Position numbers and translations under genes: made by a program
Assembly: GCF_003086295.3 (NCBI RefSeq)
Contig: NC_092048.1
Coordinates: forward strand, 70,846,841-70,910,840
Reading direction: 5' to 3'
Source: Arachis hypogaea
Taxonomy: Eukaryota; Streptophyta; Magnoliopsida; Fabales; Fabaceae
Length of the DNA stretch: 64,000 nt
In this document: piece by piece, positions 26,750 to 38,788 of the stretch
How the letters are laid out: each line of letters starts with the position of its first letter
Position numbering within the stretch: the stretch's first letter is position 1
The notes under the pieces: model-generated
The model's input: the letters and a program-made list of their open reading frames with translations, nothing else
Told to the model about the DNA's origin: nothing
The model's database searches: none

Positions 26750-26757
26750 TATAAATA
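26750..26757 (+). promoter_or_regulatory. TATA box of element B 5' LTR
   Basis: TATAAATA followed by CCCC and, about 25 bp on, GAAGAAGGGGGTTGAGCAG. Same site at 52597-52604, and inverted at 59741-59748. It is the likely start region of element RNA. Confidence 0.65.
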
Positions 26758-27713
26758 CCCCCCAGGAGTACTGAAGAAGGGGGTTGAGCAGTTAGTTTTA
26801 GCTCCACTTTTACACTTCACTTTTAAGTACTTTTTGAGCTATGAGTAGCTAACTTCCCTCTCATTGAGAAAGGGAGCTCTGTTTTACTTGATGGATTGAT
26901 AATAGTGAAATTCTTCTTCTCTTCATCTTCTCTTTGATTTTCTAGAAGGAATTTCGTTATTAATGCTTAGTGTTCAATTATCTTGGGAAAGAGATTGAAT
27001 GCAATTGGGTTTCATGGGAACCTTGGGAAAGGAAACATGAAACCTGCTTGAAATCCCTTCTCACACTTGAGTAGAATTTGGGTTTTGGTGTTTGGATATG
27101 TGACATATAATCCTCTCTCTACTTGGACCTATAATAGTTTGTGGTATAATCAGGGACCAAGCATATCTCTCTTCATGAGCAATTAGTCCAAGGAATTGGC
27201 TATTGATCAAGATCTGAGAGATTGAGTCACCAAGGGATTGGGACTCAATCAATCATGATTGCCAAGAGGTCAATGAGTTGCATGATTGAAGAGGATATAA
27301 GCTAGATTTGATCCAAAGAGACAACATCTCCTGATCTCAATGAATTTCCTCATTCTTATCTATCCCTTTCTTTATAGCTTAAATTTACATTTAGTAATTC
27401 CCCATTCCCGTTTACATTCAAGTCATTTACGATTCTGCACTTTTCATTCTGCTATTTCGATTTCTGTACTTTATCGCTTTTCTTTATATTCTAGTCTTTT
27501 ACGTTTATGTCATTTACAATTCTGCACTTCACAATCTTGTTGATCCGCTTGACTAATTCATCAATCAATTAAAACTGCTTGAATTTGTCAATCTCTGTGG
27601 ATACGATCCCACTCCACTGTGGATTATTACTTGACAATAATTTTGGTGCTCTTGCTAAAAGAACTAATTCACCAATTTTTGAATGGGGTGTGATTTGGAC
27701 TCATCAAGTTTTA

Positions 27714-27731
27714 TGGCGCCGTTGCCGGGGA
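27714..27731 (+). other. Primer-binding site of element B
   Basis: TGGCGCCGTTGCCGGGGA, complementary to the 3' end of plant tRNA-Asp with CCA, seven bases after the LTR end. Unchanged from the Athila-type consensus. Confidence 0.88.
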
Positions 27732-27987
27732 TTGGCTTAAATTTGACAGTGATTAAATTGATTGGAAAGCTAGATTAAGCAATTTAGATTCCTTGTTATT
27801 TTATTTTATTTAGCGCCTTTTATTTTTTTATTTTGAGTTCTATTTCTTTCTTCTTTGATTATTTTTATTCATCATCCATATTTCCACTCTTCTAACTGTT
27901 CGATTAATTGCACCAACAAAGCTAACCACTATTCTCAACAAGGTTTCCCCCACTACACTTGTTCTCTGCTGGTTATTTGCCAATTGT

Positions 27988-29769
27988 ATGATAGGAAGAA
28001 GAGGAGAGACTTCATCTTCCTTTGATAGTGAAATTGAGAGGACCTTCCTTAGGCGAAGGAGGGAAGCAAGAGGCAAAGGCATAATTGGGGAGGAACTAGT
28101 GGAGGAAAATCTAGAAACCACCATGGAAGAAGAAGCACATAACCATGTTGAAGAGGAGGCTGGAAATCATGCTGGGCAAGAAAGAATAGTCTTAGGCTCC
28201 TACATCAACCCAAACCCAAGAAATTGTGGTAGCAGCATCCTAAAGCCAACAATTCATGCCAATAATTTTGAGTTGAAGCCTCAGCTCATCACACTTGTTC
28301 AGAATAATTGCTCATATGGAGGAAGTGCCCAAGAAGACCCTAATCAGCATCTCAGCAAATTCTTGAGAATATGTGATACTGTAAAGTCCAATGGGGTACA
28401 CCCTGACATCTACAAACTACTTTTGTTCCCTTTCTCACTCAGAGATAAGGCAGTAAAGTGGTTGGAATCATTCCCCAAGGATAGCCTAACTACATGGGAG
28501 GAGGTCATGAACAGATTCCTTGCAAGATTTTACCCTCCATAAAGAATCAACAGGCTGAGAGCTGAGGTGCAAACCTTCAGATAACAAGATGGAGAAACAC
28601 TCTATGAGGCATGGGAGAGATTCAAAGATCTGACAAGAAGATGCCCACTGGAAATGTTCAATGAGTGTGTACAACTACATATCTTTTATGAGGGGCTATC
28701 CTATGAAGTAAAGAAGACAGTAGATCATTCTTCAGGAGGCTCACTCAACAAAAAGAAAACCATTGAAGAGGCCATAGATGTCATTGAAACTGTAGCTGAA
28801 AATGAGTATTTCTATGCTTCAGAAAGGACTCATAAGAAGGGAGTGCTAGAACTCAACTCTGTAGATGTTTTGTTAGCTCAGAACAAGGCAATTGTAGCTC
28901 AAATAGCAGCTTTAACCAAGAGGATGGAAGCCAATCAAGCCTCAGTCATTCAAGACCAAATCCCTCAATAAGAAGGGAATGCACCAGAATCTGAAGGTGA
29001 CTGAGAACAAGCTAATTATGTGAACAACTCGTCCAGACCACCATATGACCCACACTCTAAGACGTACAACCCAGGTTGGAGGAACCACCCAAATTTTGGG
29101 TGGGGAAATCAACAAAACCACAACCAGGATCACAACAAACTTTATTCATCAAATCAGCATTCCAACCACAACCCCAACCATCAAACAGGGAACCATAGAC
29201 CCTATCATAACTTACAAAACACATTATATCATAGTAACCAACCCATACACAACAACCTCAATCAAGATGCACCATCCTCAACTATGCAACCATGTGAAAT
29301 CAAGCACAAACTGTCATCACAGATTACTGGGGCAGTCTCCACCCTCATGGACAGACAAGCACAAACTGAAAGAAGGATAGACACTAATCAAGAGAAATAT
29401 AGGTCAAATCTGAAAAATCAAGGCGCAGCGATCTCAAAGTTGGAAGCACAAGTGGGGATTTTATCCAAGCAAATCTCACTCCTCACACACACATTTTCCA
29501 GTGATACCATGGCTAACCCAAGAGGGGAATGCAAGGCCATTACCCTAAGAAGTGGGAAGGTTGTGGAGGAAGGAACCCCAATCAAAGACAACCATGAAGA
29601 AGTTGCAGAAAAGCATGAGACTAAGGATGAAGAAGAGATCCCTACTCCACCTCCACCAAAACCAATTTTGAAGCCTTATGTGCCAAAAGCACCATACCTA
29701 CAAAGACTAGGAAAAGGTGGGAAGGATGGCCAATTCTCTAAGTTCCTAGAGATCTTCAAGAGGCTCTAA
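27988..29769 (+). pseudogene. gag of element B, one frame with five stops
   Basis: Capsid/nucleocapsid polyprotein starting at the ATG at 27988 (MIGRRGETSSSFDSEIERTF). Core blocks are NNFELKPQLITLVQNNC, FPFSLRDKAVKWLESFPKD, RFLARFYPP, LYEAWERFKDLTRRCP and YEGLSYEVKKTVDHSSGG. An Asn/His-rich region (29030-29240) stands in place of a zinc knuckle. Stops fall at 28540 (TAA), about 28582 (TAA), 28969 (TAA), 29002 (TGA) and 29767 (TAA), yet the frame never shifts. Family context makes three of these Gln-to-TAA and one Trp-to-TGA. Confidence 0.88.
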
Positions 29770-30639
29770 ATCAACATACCATTTGCTGAGGCATTAGAAC
29801 AAATGCCACTCTATGCCAAATTTTTTAAGGACCTTATAACCAAAAAGAGGAACTGGGAAGCAAAAGAGACCATAGTATTGACTGAGGAGTGTAGTGCCAT
29901 CATACAGAAGAAGCTACCTCAAAAGTTGAAAGACCTAGGGAGTTTTCAAATCCCCTGCATCATAGGGGATATCACTATTGAGAAAGCTTTGTGTGATTTG
30001 GGAGCTAGCATAAATCTTATGTCCCTAACCATGATGAGAAGGATGAGGATTGAGGAAGCCAAGACGACAAGAATGGCACTCCAATTGGCTGACAGAACAT
30101 TTAAGTTTCCACATGGGGTGGTGCAAGACTTGCTAGTGAAAGTAGGAGAATTCATTTTCCCTGCTAATTTTGTTGTGCTGGACATGGAAGAAGAGGCCAA
30201 CACATCAATTATCTTAGGAAGACCATTTCTAGCTACTGTTGGAGCCATCATTGATGTGCAAAAAGGGGAACTAGTCTTGAGGTTGCATGAAGAAAAAATG
30301 GTCTTCAACGTCTTTAAAGCAATGAGTTACCCCAAGGAATCCATAGGAGAATGTATGCTGGTAGACACCATGGAACAGATAGTTCAAGAAGTCTTGGAAG
30401 AAGAACAATGTGGAGGAACCATTGAGCTGGAACAAGAACCAGATGAAGAACTACCACAAGCAACCATGAGAAACTCAATCATGCCAACCACTACAGACAA
30501 CAAAGATGCAGAGTCACCAAAACTAGAGCTGAAAACCTTACCAGCCAGCTTGAAATATGCATATCTGGGTGCTAACAACACTCACCCAGTGATCATAAAT
30601 TCAAGTCTGAGTAAGGAACAAGAAGAGGAGCTTATCTAA
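29770..30639 (+). pseudogene. Aspartic protease region of element B
   Basis: Same frame as gag. Landmarks are IPFAEALEQMPLYAKFFKDL, the active site LCDLGASINLM (Asp codon near 29995), VGEFIFPANFVVLDM and ILGRPFLATVGAIIDVQKGEL. The acidic linker to RT ends in a TAA at 30637-30639, which fits a Gln codon change. The protease domain itself has no stop. Confidence 0.85.
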
Positions 30640-32038
30640 GTGCTGAGACAACACAAGGATGCCATAGGCTGGACACTTGCAGATTTAAAAGGGATCAGTC
30701 CTTCAATGTATATGCATAAAATCCTGCTTGAAGAAGATGCCAAACCTTCAAGGCAACAACAAAGGAGGCTGAACCCAACTATGAATGAAGTAGTTCTGAA
30801 AGAAGTGTTGAAATTGTGGCAAGCAGGGGTGATCTACCCCATCTCAGACAGCCCTTGGGTAAGCCCGGTGCAAGTAGTCCCTAAGAAGGGAGGGATCACT
30901 ATTGTGGCAAATAAGAAGAATGAATTGATACCCACAAGGATAGTGACCGGATGGCGTATGTGCATTGACTACCGGAAACTTAATGAAGCCACCTGGAAGG
31001 ATCACTTTCCCCTACCTTTCATCGACCAGATGATTGAAAGATTGGCAGGACATGAGTATTATTGCTTCCTAGATGGGTATTCGGACTACAATCAAATTGT
31101 TGTAGACCCCAAGGGTCAGGATAAAACTTCATTTACTTGTCCATATGGTGTCTTTGCTTATAGGAGAATGCCCTTTGGATTGTGCAATGCACCTGCAATA
31201 TTCCAAAGGTGCATGCTCTCCATTTTTTCAGACATGATTGAGAAGTTCATAGAAGTATTTATGGACGACTTCTCTGTGTTTAGGAACTCATATTCCGATT
31301 ACCTATACCATCTTGCTCTTGTGCTAAAAGGGTGTCAAGAAACCAACCTGGTTTTAAACTGGGAGAAGTGCCATTTTATGGTGACTGAAGGGGTGGTTCT
31401 TGGTCACAATATTTCAAAAGATGGCATAGAAGTGGACAAGGAAAAAGTGGAAGTAATTGAAAAATTACCTCCACCTTGCAATGTCAAAGCAATCAGAAGT
31501 TTTTTGGGACACGCTGCGTTCTATAGGAGGTTTATCAAAGATTTTTCAAAGATTGCAAAACCCCTTAGCAACCTGCTTGTCTCAAATACTCCCTTTGTTT
31601 TTGATAGAGAGTGCATGGTAGCCTTTGATGAACTTAAAAAGAAACTCTCCTCTGCACCTATTATAGCACCACCAAGCTAGGATCTTCCCTTTGAACTAAT
31701 GTTTGATGCATCTGATTTTGCTGTTGGTGCTGTTCTAGGACAGAGGAAAGACAAGCTAGTACATGTTATTTACTATGCTAGCAAGGTCCTTAATGAGAAT
31801 CAAAAGAACTATACCACCATGGAGAAAGAACATTAAGCCATAGTTTTTGCTTTTGACAAGTTTAGATCATATCTTATTGGCTCAAAAGTAATTGTGTTCA
31901 CTGATCATGCAGCACTCAAATACTTGCTTACCAAACAACAATCTAAGCCCAGACTAATAAGGTAGATCCTGCTGCTCCAAGAATTTGATATTGAGATTAA
32001 AGATAGAAGCGGAGCAGAGAACAAGGTAGCTGACCACC
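30640..32038 (+). pseudogene. Reverse transcriptase and RNase H of element B, cut by element C
   Basis: Same frame again. RT motifs are [42 protein letters not shown], catalytic FMDD at about 31258-31269 and [16 protein letters not shown]. RNase H has MFDASDFAVGAVLGQ, a TTMEKE block and [13 protein letters not shown]. Stops at 31678 (TAG), 31834 (TAA) and 31963 (TAG); the two TAGs replace Trp codons. The sequence stops inside the ADHL block at 32038, where element C begins, and continues in frame at 42637 once one copy of CCACC is discounted. Confidence 0.88.
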
Positions 32039-33608
32039 TGATGAGCGGATAATTTATACGCTTTTTGACATTATTTTTAGTATGTTTTTAGTAGGATCTA
32101 GTTACTTTTAGGGATGTTTTCATTAGTTTTTATGTTAAATTCATATTTCTGGACTTTACTATGAGTTTGTGTGTTTTTCTGTGATTTCAGGTATTTTCTG
32201 GCTAAAATTGAGGGACTTGAGCAAAAATCAGATTCAGAGGTTGAAGAAGGACTGCTGATGCTGTTGGATTCTGACCTCCCTGCACTCAAAGTAGATTTTC
32301 TGGAGCTACAGAACTCGAAATGGCGCGCTTCTAATTGCGTTGGAAAGTAGACATCCAGGGCTTTCTAGAAATATATAATAGTCTATACTTTGGCCAAGAA
32401 TAGACGACGTAAAACGCCAGTTTTCTGCCCAAATCTGACATCCAGCGGCAGAAAAGGAGCCAAAACCAGAGTTGAACGCCCAAACTGGCACAAAAGCTGG
32501 CGTTCAACTCCAAGAAAGACCACTACACGTGTAACACTCAAAGCTCAGCCCAAGCACACACTAAGTGGGCCCCGGAAGTGGATTTATGCATCAATTACTT
32601 ACTCATGTAAACCCTAGTAGCTAGTTTATTATAAATAGGACATTTTGCTATTGTATTTGACATCCTGGATTGTATTTTGATCCTGTGATCACGTTTTGGG
32701 GGCTGGCCATCTCGGCCATGCCTGGACCTTCACTTATGTATTTTCATACGGTAGAGTTTCTACACTCCATAGATTAAGGTGTGGAGCTCTGCTGTTCCTC
32801 AAAGATTAATGCAAAGTACTTCTGTTTTCTATTCAATTCATCTTATTTCGCTTCTAAGATATCCATTCGCACCCAAGAACGTGATGAAGGTGATGATTAT
32901 GTGTGACGCTCATCGCCATTCTCCCCTATGAACACGTGCCTGACAAACACTTCCGTTCTACATGAAATAAGCTAGAATGAATATCTCTTAGATCTCTTAA
33001 TCAGAATCTTCGTGGCGTAAGCTAGAATGATGGCGGCATTCAAGAGAATCCGGAAAGTCTAAACCTTGTCTGTGGTATTCCGAGTAGGATTCAATGATAA
33101 GGGTGATGCCTCCAGACGATTAGCCGTGCCGTGACAGGGCATTGGATCATTTTCCCTAGAGATGACCGAAAGTAGCCGTTGACAATGGTGATGTATCACA
33201 TAAAGCCAGCCATGGAAAGGAGTAAGACTGATTGGATGAAGATAGCAGGAAAGCAGAGGTTCAGAAGAACGAAAGCATCTCCATTCGCTTACCTGAAATT
33301 CTCACCAATGAATTACATAAGTATTTCTATCCCTATTTTATTATATTATTTTCGAAAACTCCATTATCAATTTATATCTGCCTAACTGAGATTTGCAAGG
33401 TGACCATAGCTTGCTTCATACCAACAATCTCCGTGGGATTCGACCCTTACTCACGTAAGGTATTACTTGGACGACCCAGTGCACTTGCTGGTTAGTTACA
33501 CGGAGTTGTGAACCATGGTCTTGGCATCATGTTTTTGGCGCCATTACCAGGGAAAGAAAGAGCGATGAATTTTACATAATTAAAGTGTAATCACGATTCC
33601 GCGTACCA
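32039..33608 (+). repeat. 5' LTR of element C
   Basis: 1570 bp, TGATGAGCGG to CGCGTACCA. U3 carries GGCGTT/AACGCC palindromic words (32410-32515), then TATAAATA at 32630-32637. Near the 3' end a primer-site-like TTTTTGGCGCCATTACCAGGG (33533-33553) lies inside the LTR, before the true site. One internal block differs from the 3' LTR. Confidence 0.92.
32630..32637 (+). promoter_or_regulatory. TATA box of element C 5' LTR
   Basis: TATAAATAGGAC, shared with 41644-41651 and 50010-50017. Confidence 0.65.
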
Positions 33609-33614
33609 AGTTTT

Positions 33615-33632
33615 TGGCGCCGTTGCCGGGGA
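33615..33632 (+). other. Primer-binding site of element C
   Basis: TGGCGCCGTTGCCGGGGA, the tRNA-Asp-complementary site, six bases after the LTR. Confidence 0.9.
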
Positions 33633-35506
33633 TTGTTTGAGTTTGGACAACTGACGGTTCATCTTGTTGCTCAGATTAGGTAATTTTCTTTTTTGTTTTC
33701 TTTTCAAAAATTTTTCAAAAAAAAATATTTCAAAATTTTCTCACATGTTTTCGAAAAAAAAATTTATAAAAATGTTTTCAAAAAAAATTTATTCAAAATT
33801 TTTAAGAATGAATTCTAGTGTTTCATGAAGCATGTTGAAGCCTGGCTGGCTGTAAAGCCATGTCTAATTCCTTTGGGAATGAGTATGTCAGGCGTGTCAT
33901 GTCTGAATTACATGCTGAAGCTTGGCTGGCCATTGGCCATGTCTAGTGTTTTGGACCGGAGCTTTCATTGAAAGCTTGGCTAGCTAGTGAGCCATGTCTA
34001 ATTCCTGGACTGAAGCTTTAGACTAAGAATGCAAGATTCCTGGAATTCATGTTAAAAATTTTGGAATCCTTATTTTTTCTTTTTCATATAATTTTCGAAA
34101 AAAATCCAAAAAAATTAGAAAATCATAAAAATCAAAAACATTTTTTGTGTTTCTTTTTTGAGTCATGAGTCATGTCATAAGTTTGGTGTCAATTGCATGT
34201 GCATCTTGCATTGTTCGAAAATTCTCATGCATTCATAGTGTTCTTCATGATCTTCAAGTTGTTCTTGGTAAGTATTCTTGTTTGATCTTGATGATTTTTT
34301 GTTTTGTGTCTTTTATTGTTTTTCATATGCATTCTTGAATTCTTAGTGTCTAAGCATTAAAGAATTCTAAGTTTGGTGTCTTGCATGTTTTCTTTGCATT
34401 AAAAGTTTTTCAAAATTGTGTCTATGATGTTCATCTTGACATTCATAGTGTTCTTGGTGTTCATCTTGACATTCATAGCATTCTTGCATGCATTCATTGT
34501 TTTGATCTAAAAATTTCATGCATTGCATAATTTTCATGTTTTTCATAAAAATTTCAAAAATCAAAAAAATAACTTTCCCTTTTTCTCTCATCAAATTCGA
34601 AAATTGAGTTGACTTTTTCAAAAATTTTTAAAATCAAGTTGTTTCTTATGAGTCAAATCAAATTTTCAGTTTGAAAATCTTATCTTTTTCAAAATCTTTT
34701 TCAAAAATCAAATCTTTTTCAAAATTCTTAGTTATTTTCGAAAATTCCAAAAATATTTTTCAAAAATCTTTTTCTTATTTTTATATCAAATTTTCGAAAA
34801 TAACATAATCAATTAATGTTTTGATTCAAAAATTTGAAGTTTGTTACTTGCTTGTTAAGAAAGATTCAAACTTTAAATTCTAGAATCATATCTTGTGATT
34901 TCTTATGAATCAAGTCATTAATTGTGATTTTAAAAATCAAATCTTTTCCAAAAACTAATTTCTATCATATCTTTTCAAAAATATCTTCTCATTTTACCTT
35001 TTTCAAAAAGTTGGTTTCAAAATATCTTTTCTAACCTCCTAACTTCTTATCTTTTCAAAATTTGTTTCAACTAACTAACTAACTTTTTGTTTGTTTCTTA
35101 ACTTTTTCAAAACTACCTAACTAACTCTCTCTCTCTAATTTTCGAAAATATCTTCCCTCTTTTTCAAAAATTTCTTTTTAATTAACTAATTATTCTTCTT
35201 TTTATTTTTGATTTTAAAAAAATTTTTGAAAAATACTAACATTTTTCAAAAACCATTTTCGAAAATCACTAACTCTTTTTCAAAAATATTTTTCGAAAAT
35301 TATCCCTCTCCCATCTTATTCTATTTATTCATTCATCTACTAACATCTCATCTCACATCTCAACCATCCTCACAGTTGTGTTTCTTCCATTACATTACAT
35401 TCTTTATCTCCCCTTCTTTTCTTCCACTCACAAAGGGATCTATATACTGTGGTATAAAGGATCCATATTATTATTATTATTTTTTCTGTGCCCTCTTCTT
35501 TGTCAT
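33633..35506 (+). other. Element C 5' leader, non-coding
   Basis: 1.9 kb without a gene. The first part (33824-34010) has three loose repeats of GAAGCYTGGCTGGC ... AGCCATGTCTA. The middle has two exact copies of TAAGTTTGGTGT (34178-34189 and 34368-34379) and a direct repeat of TTCATCTTGACATTCATAG (about 34430 and 34460). The rest is TTTTTCAAAA and TTCGAAAA runs. The RNA packaging signal would be expected here, which is an inference from position. Confidence 0.6.
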
Positions 35507-36592
35507 ATGAGCAGGAGCAAGGACAAGAATATTCTTGTTAAAGCAGATCCAGAACCTGAAAGGACTCTGAAGAGAAAATTAAGAGAAGCTAAATTACAAC
35601 AATCCAGAGAAAACCTTTCAGAAATTTTCAAACAGGAAGAGGAGATGGCAGCCGAAAATAATAATAATGCAAGGAGGATGCTTGGTGACTTTACTGCACC
35701 TAATTCCATTTTACATGGAAGAAGCATCTCCATTCCTGCCATTGGAGCAAACAACTTTGAGCTGAAACCTCAATTAGTTTCTCTGATGCAGCAAAACTGC
35801 AAGTTTCATGGACTTCCATCTGAAGATCCTTTTCAGTTCTTAACTGAATTCTTGCAGATATGTGATACTGTTAAGACTAATGGAGTAGATCCTGAAGTCT
35901 ACAGGCTCATGCTTTTCCCTTTTGCTGTAAGAGACAGAGCTAGAGTATGGTTAGACTCTCAACCTAAGGATAGCCTGAACTCTTGGGATAAGCTGGTCAC
36001 GGCTTTCTTAGCCAAGTACTTTCCTCCTCAAAAGCTAAGCAAGCTTAGAGCTGATGTTCAAACCTTCAGAAAGAAAGAAGGTGAATCCCTCTATGAAGCT
36101 TGGGAAAGATACAAACAGTTGACCAAAAAGTGTCCTTCTGACATGCTTTCAGAATGGACCATATTGGATATATTCTATGATGGTTTATCTGAGCTATCAA
36201 ATATGTCACTGGACACTTCTGCAGGTGGATCCATTCACCTAAAGAAAACGCCTGCAGAAGCTCAAGAACTCATTGACATGGTTGCTAATAACCAGTTCAT
36301 GTACACTTCTGAAAGGAATCCTGTGAGTAATGGGACGCCTATGAAGAAGGGAGTTCTTGAAGTTGATACTCTGAATGCCATATTGGCTCAGAATAAAATA
36401 TTGACTCAGCAAGTCAATATGATCTCTCAGAGTCTGCATGGAATGCAAGCTGCATCCAACAGTACTCAAGAGGCTTCTTATGAAGAAGAAGCTTATGATC
36501 CTGAGAACCCTGCAATAGCAGAGGTGAATTACTTAGGTGAACCTTATGGAAACACCTATAACTCATCATGGAGAAATCATCCAAATTTCTGA
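35507..36592 (+). pseudogene. gag of element C, nearly intact
   Basis: Starts at the ATG at 35507 (MSRSKDKNILVKADPEPERT). A charged N-terminal region is followed by the gag core: NNFELKPQLVSLMQQNCKF, FPFAVRDRARVWLDSQPKD, FLAKYFPPQKLSKLRADVQ, LYEAWERYKQLTKKCP, LDIFYDGLSELS. It ends with NSSWRNHPNF and then two consecutive stops (TGA TAG, 36590-36595) where relatives continue with Gly/Trp/Asn-rich sequence. The same frame reopens afterwards and runs into protease, so only these two codons separate gag from a complete gag-pro. No zinc knuckle is visible. Confidence 0.88.
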
Positions 36593-36595
36593 TAG

Positions 36596-37828
36596 AAGGA
36601 TCAAAAGCCTCAACAAGGCTTTAATAATGGTGGAAGAAACAGGTTTAACAATAATAAACCTTTTCCATCATCCACTCAGCAACAGACAGAGAACTCTGAA
36701 CAAAATGCTTCTAATTTAGCAAATCTAGTCTCTGATCTATCCAAGGCCACTTTGAACTTCATGAATGAAACAAGGTCTTCCATTAGAAATTTGGAAGCAC
36801 AAGTGGGCCAGCTGAGTAAAAGGATCACTGAAATCCCTCCCAGTACTCTCCCAAGCAATACAGAAGAGAACCCAAAAGGAGAGTGCAAGGCCATTGACAT
36901 AAGCACCATGGCCGAACCTACAAGGGGAGTGGAGAACGCAAATCCCAAGGAGGAAGACCTCCTGGGACGTCCAGTGATCATTAAGGAGCTTCCCTCTGAG
37001 GAACAAAAGGACTCTGAGGCTCATCTAGAGACCATAGAGATTCCATTGAACCTCCTTATGCCCTTCATGAGCTCTGATTCCTCTTCTGAAGAGAATGAGG
37101 ATGTTACTGAAGAGCAAACTGCCAAGTTTCTTGGTGCAATCATGAAGCTGAATGCCAAATTATTTGGCATTGATACTTGGGAAGTTGAACCTCCCTTGTT
37201 CATCAATGAACTAAGTGATCTGGATCAACTGACATTGCCTCAGAAGAGACAGGATCCTGGAAAATTCATAATACCCTGTACCATAGGCACCATGATCTTT
37301 AAGGCTCTATGTGACCTTGGTTCAGGAATAAACCTCATGCCCCTCTCTGTAATAGAGAAACTTGGAATCTATGGGGTGCAAGCTGCTAGAATCTCATTAG
37401 AGATGGCAGATAATTCAAGAAAACAGGCATATGGACAAGTAGAGGACGTTTTAGTAAAGGTTGAAGGCCTTTACATCCCTGCTGATTTCATAGTCCTGGA
37501 TACTGGAAAGGAAGAGGATGAATCCATCATCCTAGGAAGACCTTTCCTGGCCACAGCAAGAGCTGTGATTGATGTTGACAGAGGTGAACTAGTCCTTCAA
37601 TGGAATGAGGACTCCCTTGTGTTTAAAACTCAAGGATCTCCCTCTGCAACCATGGAGAGGAAGCATGAAAAGCTTCTCTCAAAGCAGAGTCAACCCAAGC
37701 CCCCACGGTCAAACTCTAAGTTTGGTGTTGGGAGACCACAACCAAACTCTAAGTTTGGTGTTGAACTCCCATATCCAAACTCTATGTTTGGTGTTGGAAA
37801 GTTTCAACAATGCTCTGAACATCTGTGA
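36596..37828 (+). pseudogene. Protease region of element C, same frame as gag
   Basis: Continues gag after the double stop. A coiled-coil-like stretch (RSSIRNLEAQVGQLSKRITE) and an acidic linker lead to the protease core: IIPCTIGTMIFKALCDLGSG with the active-site Asp in CDLGSG (more often CDLGAS), IPADFIVLDTGKEED and ILGRPFLATARAVIDVDRGEL. It ends at a TGA (37826-37828), with no RT behind it. The last 45 codons include three repeats of PNSKFGV or PNSMFGV, because the DNA there is three copies of CTAAGTTTGGTGTTG or a variant. Confidence 0.85.
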
Positions 37829-38788
37829 GGCTCCATGAGAGCCCAATGTCAAGCTATTGACATTAAAGAAGCGCTTGTTGGGAGGCAACACAATTTTTAT
37901 TTATCTAACTATATTTTTCTTAGTTATATGTCTTTATAGGTTCATGATCATGTGGAGTCACAAAATAAATATAAAAATTGAAAACGGAATCAAAAATAGC
38001 AGAAGAAAAATCACACCCTGGAGGAGCATCTGTCTGGCGTTCAGCGCCAGAACAGAGCATGGTTCTGGCGCTGAACGCCCAAAATGGGCAGCTTCTGGGC
38101 GCTGAACGCCAGAACAGGCATGGTTCTGGCGTTCAACGCCAGAAATGGCACACAAATGGGCGTTGAACGCCCAAAATGGCCACCAACCTTGCGCTGAACG
38201 CCCAGAGTTGTGTGCTAAGGCATTTTTACATGCCTAATGGGTGCAGGGATGTAAATCCTTAAACACCTCAGGATCTGTGGACCCCACAGGATCCACTTAG
38301 GATCTGTAGACCACACAGGATCCACTCAGGATCTGTGGACCGCACAGGATCCCCACCTACCTCCACTCACTTCTCCTCACCACTCTCTTTCACACAACCC
38401 CATAAACACTCTTCCCCAAAAACCCTTCACCAATAACCTCAAATTCTCTTCCCCATCACCTCTTCACCACTCACATCCATCCACTCTTCCCCATAAACCT
38501 ACCTCATAAACTCCACCTACCTTCAAAATTCAAAACCAATTTCCCACCCAAACCCACCCATATGGCCGAAACTTTCCCCCCTCCCTTCCCTATATAAAGC
38601 CCTCCATTCTTCATCAAATTCACACAACACACCCCTCTACACCCTTCTTGGCTGAAACACTCCCCACTCTCCCTCTCCTCCATTTCTTCTTCTTCTTCAT
38701 CTATTTTTTCTTTTATTGCTTGAGGGCGAGCAAAATTCTAAGTTTAGTGTGGTAAAAGCATAAGCTTTTTGTTTTTCCATTACCATTG
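37829..38788 (+). promoter_or_regulatory. Element C spacer: palindrome array, TATA box and leader ahead of the third ORF
   Basis: Between 38031 and 38210 lie six GGCGTTCAGCGCC/GGCGCTGAACGCC words. One pair (GGCGTTCAGCGCCAGAAC at 38036-38053 and its exact complement at 38062-38079) forms an 18-bp stem with an 8-nt loop. TATATAAA follows at 38591-38598. The leader then has a hairpin (TTGCTTG 38716-38722, loop AGGG, CGAGCAA 38727-38733) and TAAGTTTAGTGT (38739-38750) before the ATG at 38789. A tandem CAGGATCCACTYAGGATCTG repeat occupies 38270-38350. The arrangement copies the LTR promoter plan. Confidence 0.6.

Larger units (their letters stand above)
25193..27706 (+). repeat. 5' LTR of element B
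   Basis: 2514 bp, matching 51114-53552 throughout and 58797-61319 on the opposite strand. U3 contains a long hairpin array (about 25380-26670), then a TATA box at 26750. The rest carries the R/U5-like tail ending GACTCATCA. Confidence 0.92.

Noticed and set aside
27714..27731. A tRNA gene
   Set aside because: Only the 18-base complement of a tRNA-Asp 3' end, in primer-site position. No cloverleaf around it.
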